NCBI RefSeq assembly: GCF_003265705.1 | Contig: NW_020313005.1 | Span: 14,833,870 to 14,897,869, forward strand | Reading direction: 5' to 3' | Source: Callorhinus ursinus | Taxonomy: Eukaryota; Chordata; Mammalia; Carnivora; Otariidae | Length of the DNA: 64,000 nucleotides | Shown here: positions 33,121 through 45,930 of the stretch, one piece after another | Numbering within the stretch: the first letter of the stretch is position 1 | Layout of the letters: every line of letters begins with the position of its first letter | Notes under the pieces: model-generated | The model's database searches: none | Seen by the model: only the letters and a program-made list of their open reading frames with translations | Told to the model about the DNA's origin: nothing | Position numbers and translations under genes: made by a program

Positions 33121-33307
33121 GGGTGCCTGGGTGGCTCAGTTGGTTAAGCATCTGACTTCAGCTCAGGTCCTAATCTCAGGGTCCTGAGATCCAGCCCCAC
33201 ATTAGTCTCCCTGCTCAGCGGGAAGTCTGCTTCTCCTTCTGCCCTCCCCACTGCTTGTGTGCTCTCTCTCTCTCTCAAATAAATAAATAAAATCTTTTTA
33301 AAAAAAG
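33121..33307 (+). mobile_element. Carnivore SINE (SINEC) in L1M, 20-bp TSD
   Basis: GGGTGCCTGGGTGGCTCAG head and AATAAATAAATAAAATC-A(n) tail. Target-site duplication AAGAATCAGTAAACTTTAAG is perfect over 20 bases at 33101-33120 and 33308-33327. It interrupts L1M ORF1. Confidence 0.97.
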
Positions 33308-33782
33308 AAGAATCAGTAAACTTTAAGATAGAACAATTAAAATCATGAGTTTGAGGAACATTAAGAAAAAATAATAAAAAGAAGTAAACAGAACTTGAGG
33401 AACTTGTGAAACATCATTAAGTATATGAACATAGGCATTCTGGAAGTCCCAGAAGGAGAAAAGAGAGAGAAAGGAGCAGAAGGCTCTTTGAAGAAATAAT
33501 AGAAAATGTTCTAAGTTTGATATTAGATGAATTTGCGAATCCAATAAACTCAACAAACTCCAATTAGAATAGATTTAAACAGACCCACACTGAGACAGAT
33601 TACAATCAAGTTGTCAGAAGATAAAGACAAAGAGAATCTAGAAACCAGTAAGAGAGAAGTGACTTGTCATATACAAAGAATTCTCAATAAAATTATCAGC
33701 TGATTTCTAAAGGCAAATATAGATGGGCAATTATAAAAGCTAGCATTATTATAATTTTGGCTTATAATTCCACTTTTTCTTT

Positions 33783-33971
33783 TTTTAATTTTATTTATTT
33801 ATTTGAGAGAGAGAGTGAGTGAGAGAAAGCACGTGAGGGGGGAGGGTCAGAGGGAGAAGCAGAATCCCCACTGAGCAGGGAGCATGATGCAGGACTCAAA
33901 TCTGGGACTCCAGGATCATGATCTGAGCCAAAGGCAGTCACTTAACCAACTGAGCCACCCAGGAGCCCTCG
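33783..33971 (-). mobile_element. Carnivore SINE (SINEC) in L1M, antisense, TSD
   Basis: AATTTTATTTATTTATTTGAG start, 'AACTGAGCCACCCAGGAGCCC' end. Target-site duplication ACTTTTTCTTT is at 33772-33782 and 33972-33982. Confidence 0.94.
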
Positions 33972-35922
33972 ACTTTTTCTTTCCAACATGATTTCAAAGA
34001 CAAATGTATGAAAATAATCATTAATCCATGTTACTGGACATAAAATATATAAAGATGTAATTTTTGATGCCACTAACAGAGAGAAAGGACATAGAGCTAT
34101 ACAGGGGCAGAAGTTTTGTATGATAATGAAGTTAAGTTGGCATAAATTCAAGTTACATTGTTGTAGCTTTAGACTATTAAATATAATATCCATGGTAATC
34201 ACAAAAAATCACATATAGAATATATAAAAAAGAAAATAAGGAAAAAAATGCCAAAATGTTTTACTACATAAAAAGCAATGAAACACAAAAAAAGAAGGAA
34301 ATGGAAGAAATGAGGGACCAAAATCTATGAGGCATGTAGAAAACAAATAACAAAATGGCTATTTTCTTCCTTACCGGTAGTTACTCTAAATGTAAGTTGA
34401 TTAACTCTCTAATCAAAAGACAAAAATTAGAAGAATTTTTTTAAAATACTACAGCAATACATTCTTCAACAAGAGACTCAAGTTATATCCAATACACAAG
34501 TATGTTGGAATAAAAGGGAGGGAATGATATTTTGTGCAAATAGTAAACAAAAGAGCTGGGTGGTTACTCCAGTATCAGACAAAATAGGCTTTAAATCAAC
34601 AAAGGTTACAAGAGGAAATGACATTATATATTAATAAAAAGGTTTGCTACAGCAAGAAGGTATGAAAATTATAAATAATTATACCCCTAATAGCACTCTC
34701 AAAGTACATGAAACAAACATTGACAAAATTGAAGGGAGTAATAGACAATTCTATGACAATGGTTGGATATTTCAATACCTCACTTTCAATGATGGATAGA
34801 ACAGACAGAAAATAAGTGGGGAAATAGAGAACTTGATAACACAATACATAAACGTTTAAGACCAAACAGACATATATGAAACATTCTATTCACAAACATC
34901 AGACTGCACATTCTTCTCAAGTGCATTGTGGGAATTTTTTCAAGATAGATCATGTGATAAGGCAACAGAACAAGTCTTAATACATTTAAAAACATAGATA
35001 TCATACAATGCATCTTCTCTGGGCATATGAGACCGAATTACAAATTAACAGAAAGAAAAGTAAAAGATTCACAGATGTGTAAAAATTAAATAACACACAC
35101 TTAAACATTAAAGAAAAAACTACAATAAAAATAGATAATATCTTGAGAACTTTGAAAATGAAAACATCACACCAAAAGTTACAGCGTGTAGCCAAAACAA
35201 AATAAGAAGAAAATTTTAGCTATAAATATTTACATTAAAAAGAAGAGAGGTCACAAATCAAAACCTAACTTCATATCCTAAGGAACTAGAAAAAGAACAA
35301 ACTAAACTCAAAGCTAGGAGAAGGAAGGAAATAAAAATTAGAGCATTGATAAATAATATAAAATAGAAAAACAATAGAGAAAATCAACAAGAGTTGGTTC
35401 ATTGAAAATAATCCACAAAATTGATGAATCACTTGCTTGCTTGCTTAAGAAAATAGAGAGAAAACTCAAGTAACTAAAAGAAAAAAGAAAAAATATTACA
35501 ATTTTACAGAAATATAAAGATTATAAAAGAGTACTATGAACAATTATACAGCAACAAATGGAGACTCTATATGAAATCATGAAAGTCTTAGAAATGCACA
35601 AGACACCAAGACTGAATCATACAAAATATGCAAAATCTGAATAGATCTATAACTAGTAAGGAGATTGAATAATCAAAAACCTTCCAACAATGAAAATTTC
35701 TGTACCAGAAGAATACTACCAAATATTTAAAGAATTAACAATTCTCCTAAAACTCTTCTAAAAAGTTAAATAGGAGGAAGTACTTCCTAACTCATCCTAT
35801 GAAACCAGCATTACCCTGACACCAAAATCAGATAAAAAGAAAAGAGTAGAAAAATAGCCCATATTAATATAGATGCAAAAATCTCCAACAAAATATTAGC
35901 AGATTGAATTCAGCAGCATATT

Positions 35923-35924
<2 letters not shown>

Positions 35925-35973
<49 letters not shown>

Positions 35974-35974
35974 A
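35925..35974 (+). repeat. (TA)n plus T tract inside L1M ORF2
   Basis: About 17 TA units followed by about 16 T, lying between the ORF2 landmarks 'GCAGCATATTAACA' and 'ACTATGACCAAGTAGGC'. Confidence 0.95.
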
Positions 35975-36720
35975 CTATGACCAAGTAGGCTTTAACCCAG
36001 AATGCAAGGGTGGTTCAATATAAGAAAATCAACCCATGTAATGAATCTCATTAACAAAACAAAGGGAAAAGATACATGATCACATCAACTGATGCAGAAA
36101 AGGCATTTGACAGTATTCTACACACTGTAATAATAAAAGCTCTCAGAAAATTATAAATAGAGGTAAAATTCTTCAACATGGTAAATAGTATTATTTAAAA
36201 AAAACCACAACTAACATAATACTCAATGGTGAAAGATTGAAAATTTCTCTAAGATCAAGAGCAAGATAAGAATGCTAAATTTGAATGCTGCATTTTAACA
36301 TTGTACTGGGAGTTCTAGCTAGAGTTATTATGCAATAAAAGAAATAAAAAGAAATCAAATTACAAAAGAATATGAAAAACTATCTCTACTCAGAGATTAC
36401 ATTTTCCCATGAAACAGAACTTTCTGGGAATCCATAGGAAACCTACTAGGGCTAATAAACAAATTCAGCAAAATTACAGGGTACAAGATCAACACATAAA
36501 AATAGTTACGTTTATCTACATCAGCACTGAACAGTCCAAAAAGGAAAAAAATTCATTTATAATTGCATCTAAAAGAATTGAATACTTAGAAATGAATTCA
36601 AGAAGACACAAAAAAATAGGAAGGCATCTAGTGTTCTGGATAGGAAGACTTAATATTGTTAACATGTCACTACTTCCCAAAGTGATCTGCACATTCTTCA
36701 CAACCCTTATCAAAAATCCA

Positions 36721-37947
36721 ATGGGGGGAGGAGCAAGATGGTGGAGGAGTAGGAGGCCTAATTTTCATCTGGTCCCAGGAATTCAGCTGGATAGGGATCA
36801 AACCATTCTGAACACCTACGAACTCAACAGGAGATCGAAGAAAAGAATAGCAACAACTCTCTGAACAGAAAAGCGACCACTTTCTGGAAGGTAGGACGTG
36901 TGGAGATGTGAATCCGAGGCAATATTCGGGAGGATAGGTGGTGGGGGAGAGGGCCTCCATCGGCCCCCTCTGGCAAGTGATAGAGCAGCGGAGCACAAAA
37001 TCAGAACTTTTAGAAGTTGGCTCCGCTGAGGGATGTCACTCCAGTGGCTAAGCGGGGGGTGGAACCCTCGCAGAACAGTGTGGTCTCAGGACCCTCAGGG
37101 TCACAGAAAGACCAGGAGTGCCTGAGTGCAGCAGAGCACCCAGGTATCAGAGCAGGGAAGCCAGCTGCAGAGATGGAGCCAAGGAGTGGGCTCTCAGCTC
37201 AGGGTTGCCATGGACTGTGATCCGAGGCACAGTCGAGCCACTGCTCCTCCAGCAAGGACCCAACAAGCGGCAGATCCAGGGAGACTCCCCTTCCTCCCCT
37301 GGGAGGAGTGGCACAGGAGCACACCGCAGGGATCTGCTGGGTTTGGAGACTCCACACGGGGTCGTGTGCCAGAGATAGAAATGCTCGGTCACAGGCCGGG
37401 TAGGACGGAGTAAGGCCAGAGACTGGGGAGATGGGAGTGATTGCTTTTCTCTGGGGGATCACAGAGGAGTGGGGCCCCAAGTTCTCAGCTCTTCTGGGGT
37501 GGAGATTGGGAGGCCACCATTTTCACTATCGTCCTCCAGAGCTGTACAGAAAGCTAACAGGGAACAAAATCTACAGAGAGGAAACCCAAGCAGATTACTT
37601 AGCCCCGACCCGGCAAAGGTGGGGCAATTCCACCTCTGGCAAATACATCTGAGAACCACAGCAACAGGCCCCTCCCCCAGAAGATCAGCAAGAACAACCA
37701 GCCAAGACCAAGTTTGACCATCAATGAGAACAGCAGAACTCCAGCACTAGGGGAATACTGCACATAGAATTCATGGTTTATTTCCCATGATTCTTTAGTC
37801 TTTCAAAGTTAATTTTTTAATTTTCTTTTTTTTTAATTTCTTTTCCCTTTCTCAAACAAAATCTCATCAATCCCTTTTAAAATATCTTTTTTATTTTTCA
37901 TTTTTAGAGTCATATTCTATCCCTTCATAGTAGTTAACCTTATTTTT

Positions 37948-37988
<41 letters not shown>

Positions 37989-38518
37989 CTCTCTTTAAAA
38001 TTTTGGGATACAGTTTCTTCTAATAGACCAAAATATACCCTAAATCTCAAGTTAACAGCTTTGTTCTAGTCTCCTGACTGATCACATTCTTGCCCTTTTT
38101 TTTCTTTTAATTCTCTTCATTCTTCTTTCAACCAACTTCTTATCAATTCCTTTTATAAAATCTTTATAATTTTCATCATTACAGTCATATTCCATCCCTT
38201 CATTGTATTTACCTTTATTTATGTATGTATATAAGCTTTTATTTCTTTAAAATTTTGGGAGGCACTTTCTAGTGACAGACTAAAATACACCCGAAATCTA
38301 GAGTGTGGCACTGATCTATGCACCAGCCTGATCATATTTTATCATATTCTGTTTTTTGTTTGTTTGTTTTATCTTTTTCTTCTTTTTTTTCTTTTACTTT
38401 CTTTCCCTTTCTTTTCCCTAGTTTCAGGTCTCTTCTGATTTGTTTAGTGTATATTTTTCTGGGGTCGTTGTTACCCTGCTTGCATTTTGTTCTCTCATTC
38501 ATCTATTCTCTGGACAAA
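36721..38518 (+). promoter_or_regulatory. L1 5'UTR / internal promoter region, copy 2
   Basis: Same layout as copies 1 and 3: the YY1-type motif has decayed to CAAGATGGTGG (36734-36744), which fits CpG loss. A GC-rich block is followed by a T-rich block with two related units starting near 37853 and 38129, 276 bases apart. The spacing is longer here because of an expanded TA run (37949-37982). Confidence 0.6.
37016..37480 (-). other. Antisense frame in L1 5'UTR, interrupted (copy 2)
   Basis: Counterpart of the antisense frames of copies 1 and 3. The ATG-proximal 93 codons (37199-37480) carry the shared core VWSLQTQQIPAV, LVGSLLEEQW and HSPWQP, then stop. At the stop, copy 3 has an Arg CGA codon, so copy 2 fits a CpG C-to-T change giving TGA. 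The downstream part still resembles the other copies. Confidence 0.35.
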
Positions 38519-39195
38519 ACGACAAGAGAGAAAAAAATCACCTCAAAAAAATAAAATAAAATAAATAACAAGAGGCAGTACCAACTGCCAGGGATCTAAT
38601 TAATATGGACATTAGTAAGATGTCAGAACTAGAGTTCAGAATGACGATTTTAAAGATACTAGCTGCCTTGAAAAAAGCATGGAAGTTATTAGAGAAATCC
38701 TTTCTGGAGAAATAAAAGAACCAAAATCTAACCAAGTCAAAATCAAAAAGGCTATTAATGAGGTGCCATGAAAAATGGAGGTGCTAACTGCTAGGATAAA
38801 TGAGGCAGAAGAGAGAACTAGTGATATAGAAGACCAAATGATGGAAAATAAAGAAGGTGAGAAAAAGAGATGAACAACTACTGGGTCACGAGGGCAGAAT
38901 TCGAGATATAAATGATACCATAAGATGAAACAACATTAGAATAATTGGGATCCCAGAAGAAGAAGAGAGAGGGGGGCAGAAGGTATACTGGGGCAAATTA
39001 TAGCAGAGACCTTCCTTAATGTGGGGAAGGAAACAGGCATCAAAGTCCAGGAGGCACAGAGAACCCCTCCCAAATCAATAAAAATAGGTCAAGACCCCGA
39101 CATCTAATAGTAAAACTTACAAGTCTCAGAGACAAAGAGAAAATCCTGAAAGCAGCTCGGGAGCAGAGATCTGTAACTTATAATGGTAGAAACAT
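38519..39195 (+). pseudogene. L1 ORF1 remnant (copy 2), C-terminal part deleted
   Basis: The start codon equivalent is ACG (38519) instead of ATG. An AAAATAA-type expansion lies just downstream (38550-38570). Coiled-coil and RRM regions ('GIPEEEERGG', 'QEAQRTPPKSIKIG'-like in shifted frames) are visible. The sequence then jumps from 'AATGGTAGAAACA' straight to 'AAAGAGAGCCTAAAAGC', skipping the roughly 230 bases that in copy 3 encode the C-terminal domain (STETWQARKDWHDIF...). Confidence 0.85.
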
Positions 39196-39276
39196 GCAAA
39201 AAGAGAGCCTAAAAGCAACATAGACCAGAAAGGAACACAGACAATATACAGTAACAGTCACCTTACAGGCAATACA

Positions 39277-42246
39277 ATGGCACTAAATTCATATCTTTCA
39301 ATAGTTACCCTGAATGTAAATGGGCTAAATGCCCCAATCAAAAGACACACGGTATCAGATTGGATAAGAAAACAAGACCCATCGATATGCTGTCTTCAAG
39401 AGACTCATTTTAGACCTAAAGACACCCCCAGATTGAAAGTGAGGGGGTGGAAAACCATTTACATGCTAATGAACATCAAAAGAAAGCTGGGTTTATATCA
39501 GACAAATAATATTTTAAACCAAAGACTGTAATAAGAGATGAGGAAGGACACCATATCCTATTTAAAGGGTCTACCCAACAAGAAGATCTAACAATTGTAA
39601 ATATCTTTGCCCCTAATACGGGAGCAGCCAAATATATAAATCAATTAATAACAAAAGCAAAGAAACACATGGCCAACAATACCAATAATAGTGGGGACTT
39701 TAACACCTCCCTCATTGAAATGGACAGATCATTTAAGCAGATGATCAACAAGGAAATAAAGACTTTAAATGATACACTGGACCAAATGAACTTCACAGAC
39801 ATATTCAGAACATTCCATCCCAAATCAACAGAATACACATTCTTCTCTAGTGCCCATGGAACATTCTCCAGAATAGATCACATCCTAGGTCACAAATCAG
39901 GTCTCAACCAGTACCAAAAGATTGGGACCATTCCATGCATATTTTCAGACCAAAATGCTTTGAAACTAGAACTCAATCACAAGAGGAAAGTCGGAAAGAA
40001 CTCAAATACATGGAGGCTAAAGAGCATCCTACTAAAGAATGAATGGGTCAACCAAGAAATTAAAGAAAAATAAAAATTCATGGAAACCAATGAAAATGAA
40101 AACACAACTGTCCAAAATCTTTGGGTTACAGGAAAGGAAGTCCTAAGAGGAAAGTAGATAGCAATACAAGCCTTTTTCAAAAAACAAGAAAGGTCTCAAA
40201 TACAGAATCTAACCCTACACCTAAAGGAGCTAGAGAAAAAACAGCAAATAAAGCCTAAACCCAGCAGGAGAAGAGAAATCATAAAGATCAGAGCAGAAAT
40301 CAATGAAATAGAAACCAAAAGAACAGTAGAACAGAAACTAGGAGCTGGGTCTTTGAAAGAATTAACAAGATTGATAAACCCCTGGCCAGACTTATCAAAA
40401 AGAAAGAGAAATGACCCAAATAAATAAAATCATGAATGAAAGAGGAGAAATCACAACCAACACCAAAGAAACACAATTATAAGAACATATTATGAGCAAC
40501 TATATGCCAGCAAATTAGATAATATGGAACAAATGGATGTCTTTCTAGAGTTGTATAAACTACCAAAACTGAACCAGGAAGAAATAGAAAAGCTGAACAG
40601 ACCTATAACCACTAAGGAAATTGAAGCAGTCATCAAAAATCTCACAACAAAAAAAGCCCAGGGCCAGATGGCTTCCCAGGGGAATTCTACCAAACATTTA
40701 AAGAAGAATTAATACCTATTCTTCTGAAACTCTCCCAAAAAATAGAAATGGAAGGAAAACTTCCAAACTCATTTTATGAGGCCACCATTACCTTGATCCC
40801 AAAACCAGACAAAGACCACATCGAAAAGACTTACAAACCAATATCCTTGATGAACATGGATGCAAAAATTCTCACCAAAATACCAGCCAATAGGATCCAA
40901 CAGTACATTAAAAGGATTATTTATCACGATCAAGTGGGATTTATCCCTGGGCTCCAAGGTTGGTTCAACATCCGCAAATCAATCACTACACTACTTTAAT
41001 AAAAGAAAGAAGAACCATATGACCCTCTTAATCGATGCATAAAAAACATTTGCAAACTCAGCATCCTTTCTTAATCAAAACGCTTCAGAGTATAGGGATA
41101 AGGGGTACATACCTCAATATCATAAAGACCATCTATGTAAAACCTACAGCGAATATCATTCTCAATGGGGAAAAACTGAGAACTTTCCCCCTAAGGTCAG
41201 GAACACGGTAGGGATGTCCACTATTACCACGGCTATTCAATATAGTATTAGAAGTCCTAGCCACAGCATTCAGACAACAAAAAGAAATCAAAGGCATCCA
41301 AATCAGCAAAGAAGAAGTCAAACTCTCACTCTTTGCAGATGATATGATACTTTATGTGGAAAACCCAAAAGACTCCATCCCAAAACTATTAGAACTCATA
41401 CAGGAATTCAGTCAAGTGGCAGGATATAAAATCAATGCACAGAAATCAGTGGCATTCCTATAGACAAACAAGACAGAAGAAAGAAAAATTAAGGAGTCGA
41501 TCCTATTTACAATTGCACACAATACCATAAGATACCTAAGCATCTGTACTCAGAAAACTATAAAATACTCTGAGTGAAATTGAGGAAGACACAAAGAAAT
41601 GGAAAAACGTTCCATGCTCATGGATTGGAAGAACAAATATTGTGAATTTGTCAATGCTACCTACAGCAATCTACACATTTAAAGCAATTCCTATCAAAAT
41701 ACCATCCACTTTTTTCAAAGAAATGGAACAAATAATCCTAAAATTTGTATGAAACCAGAAAAGACCTGAATAGCCAGAGGAATTTTGAAGAAGAAAAGCA
41801 AAGCTGGTGGCATCACAATTCCAGACTTCAAGCTCTATTACAAAGCTGTTATCATCAAGATAGTATGATACTGGCACAAAAACAGACACATCGATCATTG
41901 GAACAGAACAGACAGCCCAGAAATGGACCCTCAACTCTATGGTCAACAAATCTCCAACAAAGCAGGAAAGAATGTCCAATGGAAAAAAGTCTCTTCAACA
42001 AATCGTGTTAGGAAAATTGGACAGGCACATGCAGAAGAATGAACTGGACCATTTCCTTACACCACACAGAAATAGACTCCAAATGGTTGAAAGACCTAAA
42101 TGTAAGAGAGGAGTCCATCAAAATCCTAAAGGAGAACATAGGCAGCAACCTCTTCGACCTCAGTCACAGCAACTTTTTCCTAGAAACATCGCCAAAGGCA
42201 AGGGAAGCAAGGACAAAAATGGAACTATTGGGACCTCATCAAGATA
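39277..42246 (+). pseudogene. L1 ORF2 remnant (copy 2): endonuclease and reverse transcriptase
   Basis: ORF2p supplies target nicking and reverse transcription. The ATG at 39277 opens MALNSYLSIVTLNVNGLN and QETHF is intact, but a deletion near 39460 breaks the frame. The endonuclease core GDFNTSL keeps its Asp and Asn, while the SDHN motif reads SDQN, losing the catalytic His. The RT motif A region reads IDA followed by a stop (about 41036-41043). The motif C region keeps FADDM (41330-41350). The 3' part ends early at 'CTCATCAAGATAAATAG', where about 0.8-0.9 kb of a full ORF2 is absent. Confidence 0.9.
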
Positions 42247-42639
42247 AATAGACATTGGGGAGAGTATGTGCTATGGTGAGTGCTGTGAATTGTGAAAGAC
42301 TGTTGAATCACAGATCTGTACCTCTGAAACAAATAATACATTATATGTTTAAAAGAAGAAGAAGAAGATAGCAGGAGGGGAAGAATGAAGGGGGGGAAAT
42401 CGGAGGGGGAGATGAACCATGAGAGATGATGGACTCTGAAAAACAAACTGAGGTTTTTAGAGGTGAGGGGGTAGGGGTTGGGTTAGCCTGGTGATGGGTA
42501 TTAAAGAGGGCACATACTGAATGGAGCACTGGGTGTTATATGCAAACAATGAATCATGGAACACTACATCAAAAACAAATGATATAATGTATGGTGATTA
42601 ACATAACATAATAAAATTTAAAAAAATGAAAATGGGGGG
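42247..42639 (+). other. L1 3'UTR with purine-rich, G-run segment (copy 2)
   Basis: It contains a GAA-rich stretch then G runs ('GAAGGGGGGGAAATCGGAGGGGGAG', 42387-42412) and 'GAGGTGAGGGGGTAGGGGTTGGG' (42459-42481), which could form G-quadruplexes. The end pattern 'GAGCACTGGGTGTTATATGC' and 'AATAAAATTTAAAAAAATG' identifies the L1 3' end and allows the other 3' fragments in the window to be recognised. Confidence 0.8.
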
Positions 42640-44170
42640 AAAAATCCACTAGCTTTTTAAAGAAAAATAAAAAAGTCAATTCTTAAGTTCATACGACTTG
42701 CAAAGGAACCTGATATCCAAAATCATCTTTCAACTGAAGAATAAAGTTGAACTTGCACATCCCAACTTTAAAACTTACAATAATTGAAGCTACAAAGCTA
42801 CAATGATTTAAAAAGCATTAGAACAGACATACATCAATGGAGTAGACTAGAGATCCCAGGAATAAACCTTCACATGCATGATTCACTGATTTTCAGCCGG
42901 GGTGCCAAGACTAGTCAATAGGAAAAGGACAGTTTTTTCAACAAACAGTGCTGGAAAATGGTATATATACATGCATAAGAATAGGGTGTCCCTTTTCCTT
43001 TTGCCATATGCAGAAATTAACTCAAAATATGTGAAAGGCCCAAACTTAAGGGCTAATACTATAATAAAACTCTTCGAAGAAAACTTTGGGGATAATTTTT
43101 GTAACATTATATTTGGCAATAATTTTATGGATCTGACACCAAAAGCTCAGGAAACAAAATAAAATATAGATAGACTTTATTGAAATTAAGAAGTTTTGTG
43201 TATCAAAATGGAGATGATTTCCTAGTCATGTATATGGTAATGAATTAGTATCCAAAGTATATAAGGAACTTCTACAACATAAAAACAAAACAACAAAAAA
43301 AGCGACCCAATTTTTAAAAAAATATTCAAAGGATTTGAAGAAGATATACAAATTAACAGTAAGCACATGAATAGATACACAACATGATTCGTCATTAGGG
43401 AAATGCAAATCAAAACTACAATGAGATAGTATTCCATATGTCCTAGACTGGCTATAATAATTAAAAACAAACAAACAAGTGTTGGAGAATAATCAGAAAA
43501 AAATAAAATAGTCAATTATTGCTAATGGACATGTAAAATGGCACAACTACTGTGGAACACTTTGGCTGTTTCTCAAAAAATTAAACAAAAACTACTGTTT
43601 AACAGCAATTCCATTGCTAAGTATATATGCAAAATAATTGAAAGCATAGATTCAAACAGATATTTGTACAACAGTGTTAACTGCAGCATTATTCACTATA
43701 GCAAAAAGGTAGAAACAACAGAAGCATCTGTCAATAGATTAATGGGTAAGCAAAATATGGTATATGCATACAATGGAATATCATTCAGCCCTAAAACAGG
43801 AATGAAATTTTGATAAATGCTACAACATGGATGGACCTTGAAAAACATGTAAAGTGAAATAGGCCAGACACAGGAGGAAAAATATTGACTCCACTTATAT
43901 CAGTTACATAGAACAGGCAAATTCAGAGAGACAGAAAGTAGAATAGAAGTTAACAAGGGTTGTGGGGAAGGTGGGAAGAGGAGTTATTGTTTAATGAGTA
44001 CAGTTTAGGTTGGTGATGATGAAAACTTTGGGGGTATGGTTAGTGGTGACAATTATACAACATTGTGAATGCATTCAGTGCCACTGAATGCATTATATAT
44101 CAGCAAAGGGCTAAAATGGTAAATACTTTATTATTTATATTTTACTATAATAACATCATTAAATAAAAAA
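42640..44170 (+). mobile_element. Old LINE-1 (L1M), right part of the split copy
   Basis: It resumes exactly after the second AAAAATCCA, continuing ORF2 ('GGTGCCAAGACTAGTCAATAGG', 'TTTTTCAACAAACAGTGCTGG'), then 'GGAATATCATTCAGCCCTAAAACAGG', and a typical L1M 3'UTR ('TTATTGTTTAATGAGTACAG', 'AACATTGTGAATGCATTCAGTGCCACTGAAT', 'ATTTTACTATAATAA') with an A/T tail at about 44165. Confidence 0.9.
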
Positions 44171-44184
44171 ATAAATAAATATCT

Positions 44185-45930
44185 TGCTCTTCCAGAATGG
44201 CAGAATAGGTACTTAAAATAATCTGCCTCTATAAAACAATAAGAATATTGATAAGATATTGCCAAAATCAGCTTTATTATTTAGTTATTTCAGTATACTA
44301 AAAGCTTGAAATCATCTGAGGAATGTTTATTCAAGAAAAATATCTGAATATTTGTTAAGAACAGCCAGCTTTGTGATATTTTAAAATACCTTATTCCCAT
44401 CCTTCTCTACCCAGCTGTGGGGTGGTTTTGAATATCATCCTCCTTTTATCCATAGTAGTTGTGAAGCACAGACGTCTACTAGACTTTGATTTTGGAGCTC
44501 CTGGAGAATCTGCACTTCCAGGATTGTAAATATTTGGCGTATCTAGCTGTGCCTTAGAAAAGTCCTATTCACAGTCCTTATCTATATTTGACCTGAACAC
44601 TTTCTCAGTGGGATAATTCCTATCCTCAGGACATTTGTTAAAAACAATTAGTAGCAACTGTTTAATATCACATCTTCCTGAGGCAATAATACAGGTTGGG
44701 GCAAACAAAAACTGCCCCTTTCAAAAAAAAAAAAACTTATAAGGAAGGTCTGGGGAGCAAGATGTCCACAAGAGGCTTTGAAATGCTCCAACATATTCCT
44801 GGGGATCTAAAAGCCATGCACATGTGCTCATAAGCCAGAAGATTGGAGAGAGTCCTAGTATCTTCTTTCTTACTTTGAGCCCCTGTGCAAGCAGAAAGTG
44901 AAGACTAAGTTAGAGCTTTGAATGTCCAGAGTGATTAAGCCATGCCTAAACACATATGCACAGTGTCTAAGCAAAGAATTGAAGGCTGGTTCAAGCATTT
45001 AAGGAAATCTATGTTTAATAATTAGTTGGCCACTAAGCTAACCAAACATACTTAGTGGTCACATGAGATAATAAATGTAGAGTTTACAGAATTAGTTCAG
45101 GAAAGTCACTAACCAAACAAAAAGCAACAGCAACAAAGAGTAACAACAAATCCTGGGGAGCAGAGGTCTGATTCCTAGAGATGCCATAGATCAATTGAGA
45201 TGATTTGGTCTGAGGAACAAAAAGAAAAAAAAGAATGAAGAAAAATGAAGAGAGCCTGAAGGATCTGCAATAACAAGCACATCAAGATAGGCATACTGTG
45301 TATCCCAGGAGAGAAAAGAAGTAAAGAAATAATGGCCAAACCTCTCCAAATTTATGAAAAAACATTCATCTACATATACTAGCAGTTCAACAAACTAAAA
45401 GTAGGATAAACTCAAATATAGCTATGCTTAGGAGCTTCATAGTCAAACTCCTGAAATACAAAGACAAAAAGGAAATCTTGAAAGCTACAAGAGAGAAATG
45501 ATTCATTTTGTACAAGAAATCCTAAATAAGACTAACAGCTGACTTTTTATCAGATATCAAGGAGGCTAGAGACAGTGGGAGAACAAATTCAAATATCTGA
45601 AAGAAAAAAAACAAAAACAAAAACAAAACTACTACTCAAGAATTCTATATCCAGGGCACCTGGGTGGCTCAGTTGGTTAAGCAACTGCCTTCAGCTCAGG
45701 TCATGATCCTGGAGTCCCAGGATAGAGTCCTGCATTGAGCTCCCTGCTCAGTGGGGAGTCTGCTTCTCCCTCTGCCTCTCCCCCCTCTCATGTGCTCGCT
45801 CTCTCTCTCTCTCAAATAAATAAAATCTTTAAAAAAAGAATTCTATATCCAGTAAAATTGTTCTTCAAAAAATGAAACAGAGATCATAAATTCAAAAAAA
45901 ATGACAGAGTAAAGAATTCTGAAAGTTATC
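44185..45930 (+). mobile_element. Old LINE-1 (L1M) second copy: 5' region and part of ORF1
   Basis: A 5'UTR-like segment (44185-45180) is followed directly by mid-ORF1 sequence ('GAAAAATGAAGAGAGCCTGAAGGATCTG', 'GAAAGAAATAATGGCCAAACC', 'TAGGATAAACTCAAATA', 'GAATTCTATATCC'). The first part of ORF1 is missing. The 5' segment is related to that of the next copy (45931-46920): both have 'ATTTAAGGAAATYT' followed by 'TTAGTTGGCCACTAA / TTAGCTGACCAATAA'. A SINE sits at 45655. Confidence 0.7.
45655..45835 (+). mobile_element. Carnivore SINE (SINEC) in L1M, 17-bp TSD
   Basis: GGGCACCTGGGTGGCTCAGTTGG head. Target-site duplication AAGAATTCTATATCCAG is at 45638-45654 and 45836-45852. Confidence 0.97.

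Larger units (their letters stand above)
32545..36720 (+). mobile_element. Old LINE-1 (L1M), left part of a split copy
   Basis: Co-linear old L1 sequence: the pre-ORF1 region ('TTTCCAGGGTTACCATAAG', 'CCAGTTTTCAACAGCAACAAC'), ORF1 with 'GGAAGTCCCAGAAGGAGAAAAGAGAGAGAAAGG', the inter-ORF region, then ORF2 starting 'GTTACTCTAAATGTAAGTTG', RT landmarks such as 'GACCAAGTAGGCTTTAACCCAG' and the distal part up to 36720. All frames are broken. The end of ORF1 is missing near 33700. Three SINEs and a TA repeat are inside. Young L1 copy 2 is inserted at 36720 and the old copy resumes at 42640. Confidence 0.88.
36721..42639 (+). mobile_element. Young carnivore LINE-1, copy 2, both ends present, TSD
   Basis: It begins GGGGGGAGGAGCAAGATGG and ends in a 3'UTR with 'AATAAAATTTAAAAAAATG'. 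The flanking duplication AAAAATCCA is at 36712-36720 and 42640-42648, and the old L1M reads on across the site, so this is a complete insertion event of 5.9 kb. It has a 5'UTR, ORF1 remnant, ORF2 remnant and 3'UTR. Internal losses: about 230 bases at the ORF1 end (junction near 39195), and sequence near the ORF2 end (junction near 42245). Many frameshifts and stops mean it is inactive. Confidence 0.95.

Noticed and set aside
36721..42639. An active L1
   Set aside because: ORF1 lacks its start codon and C-terminal part, and ORF2 has frameshifts, a stop just after RT motif A and a changed endonuclease His.
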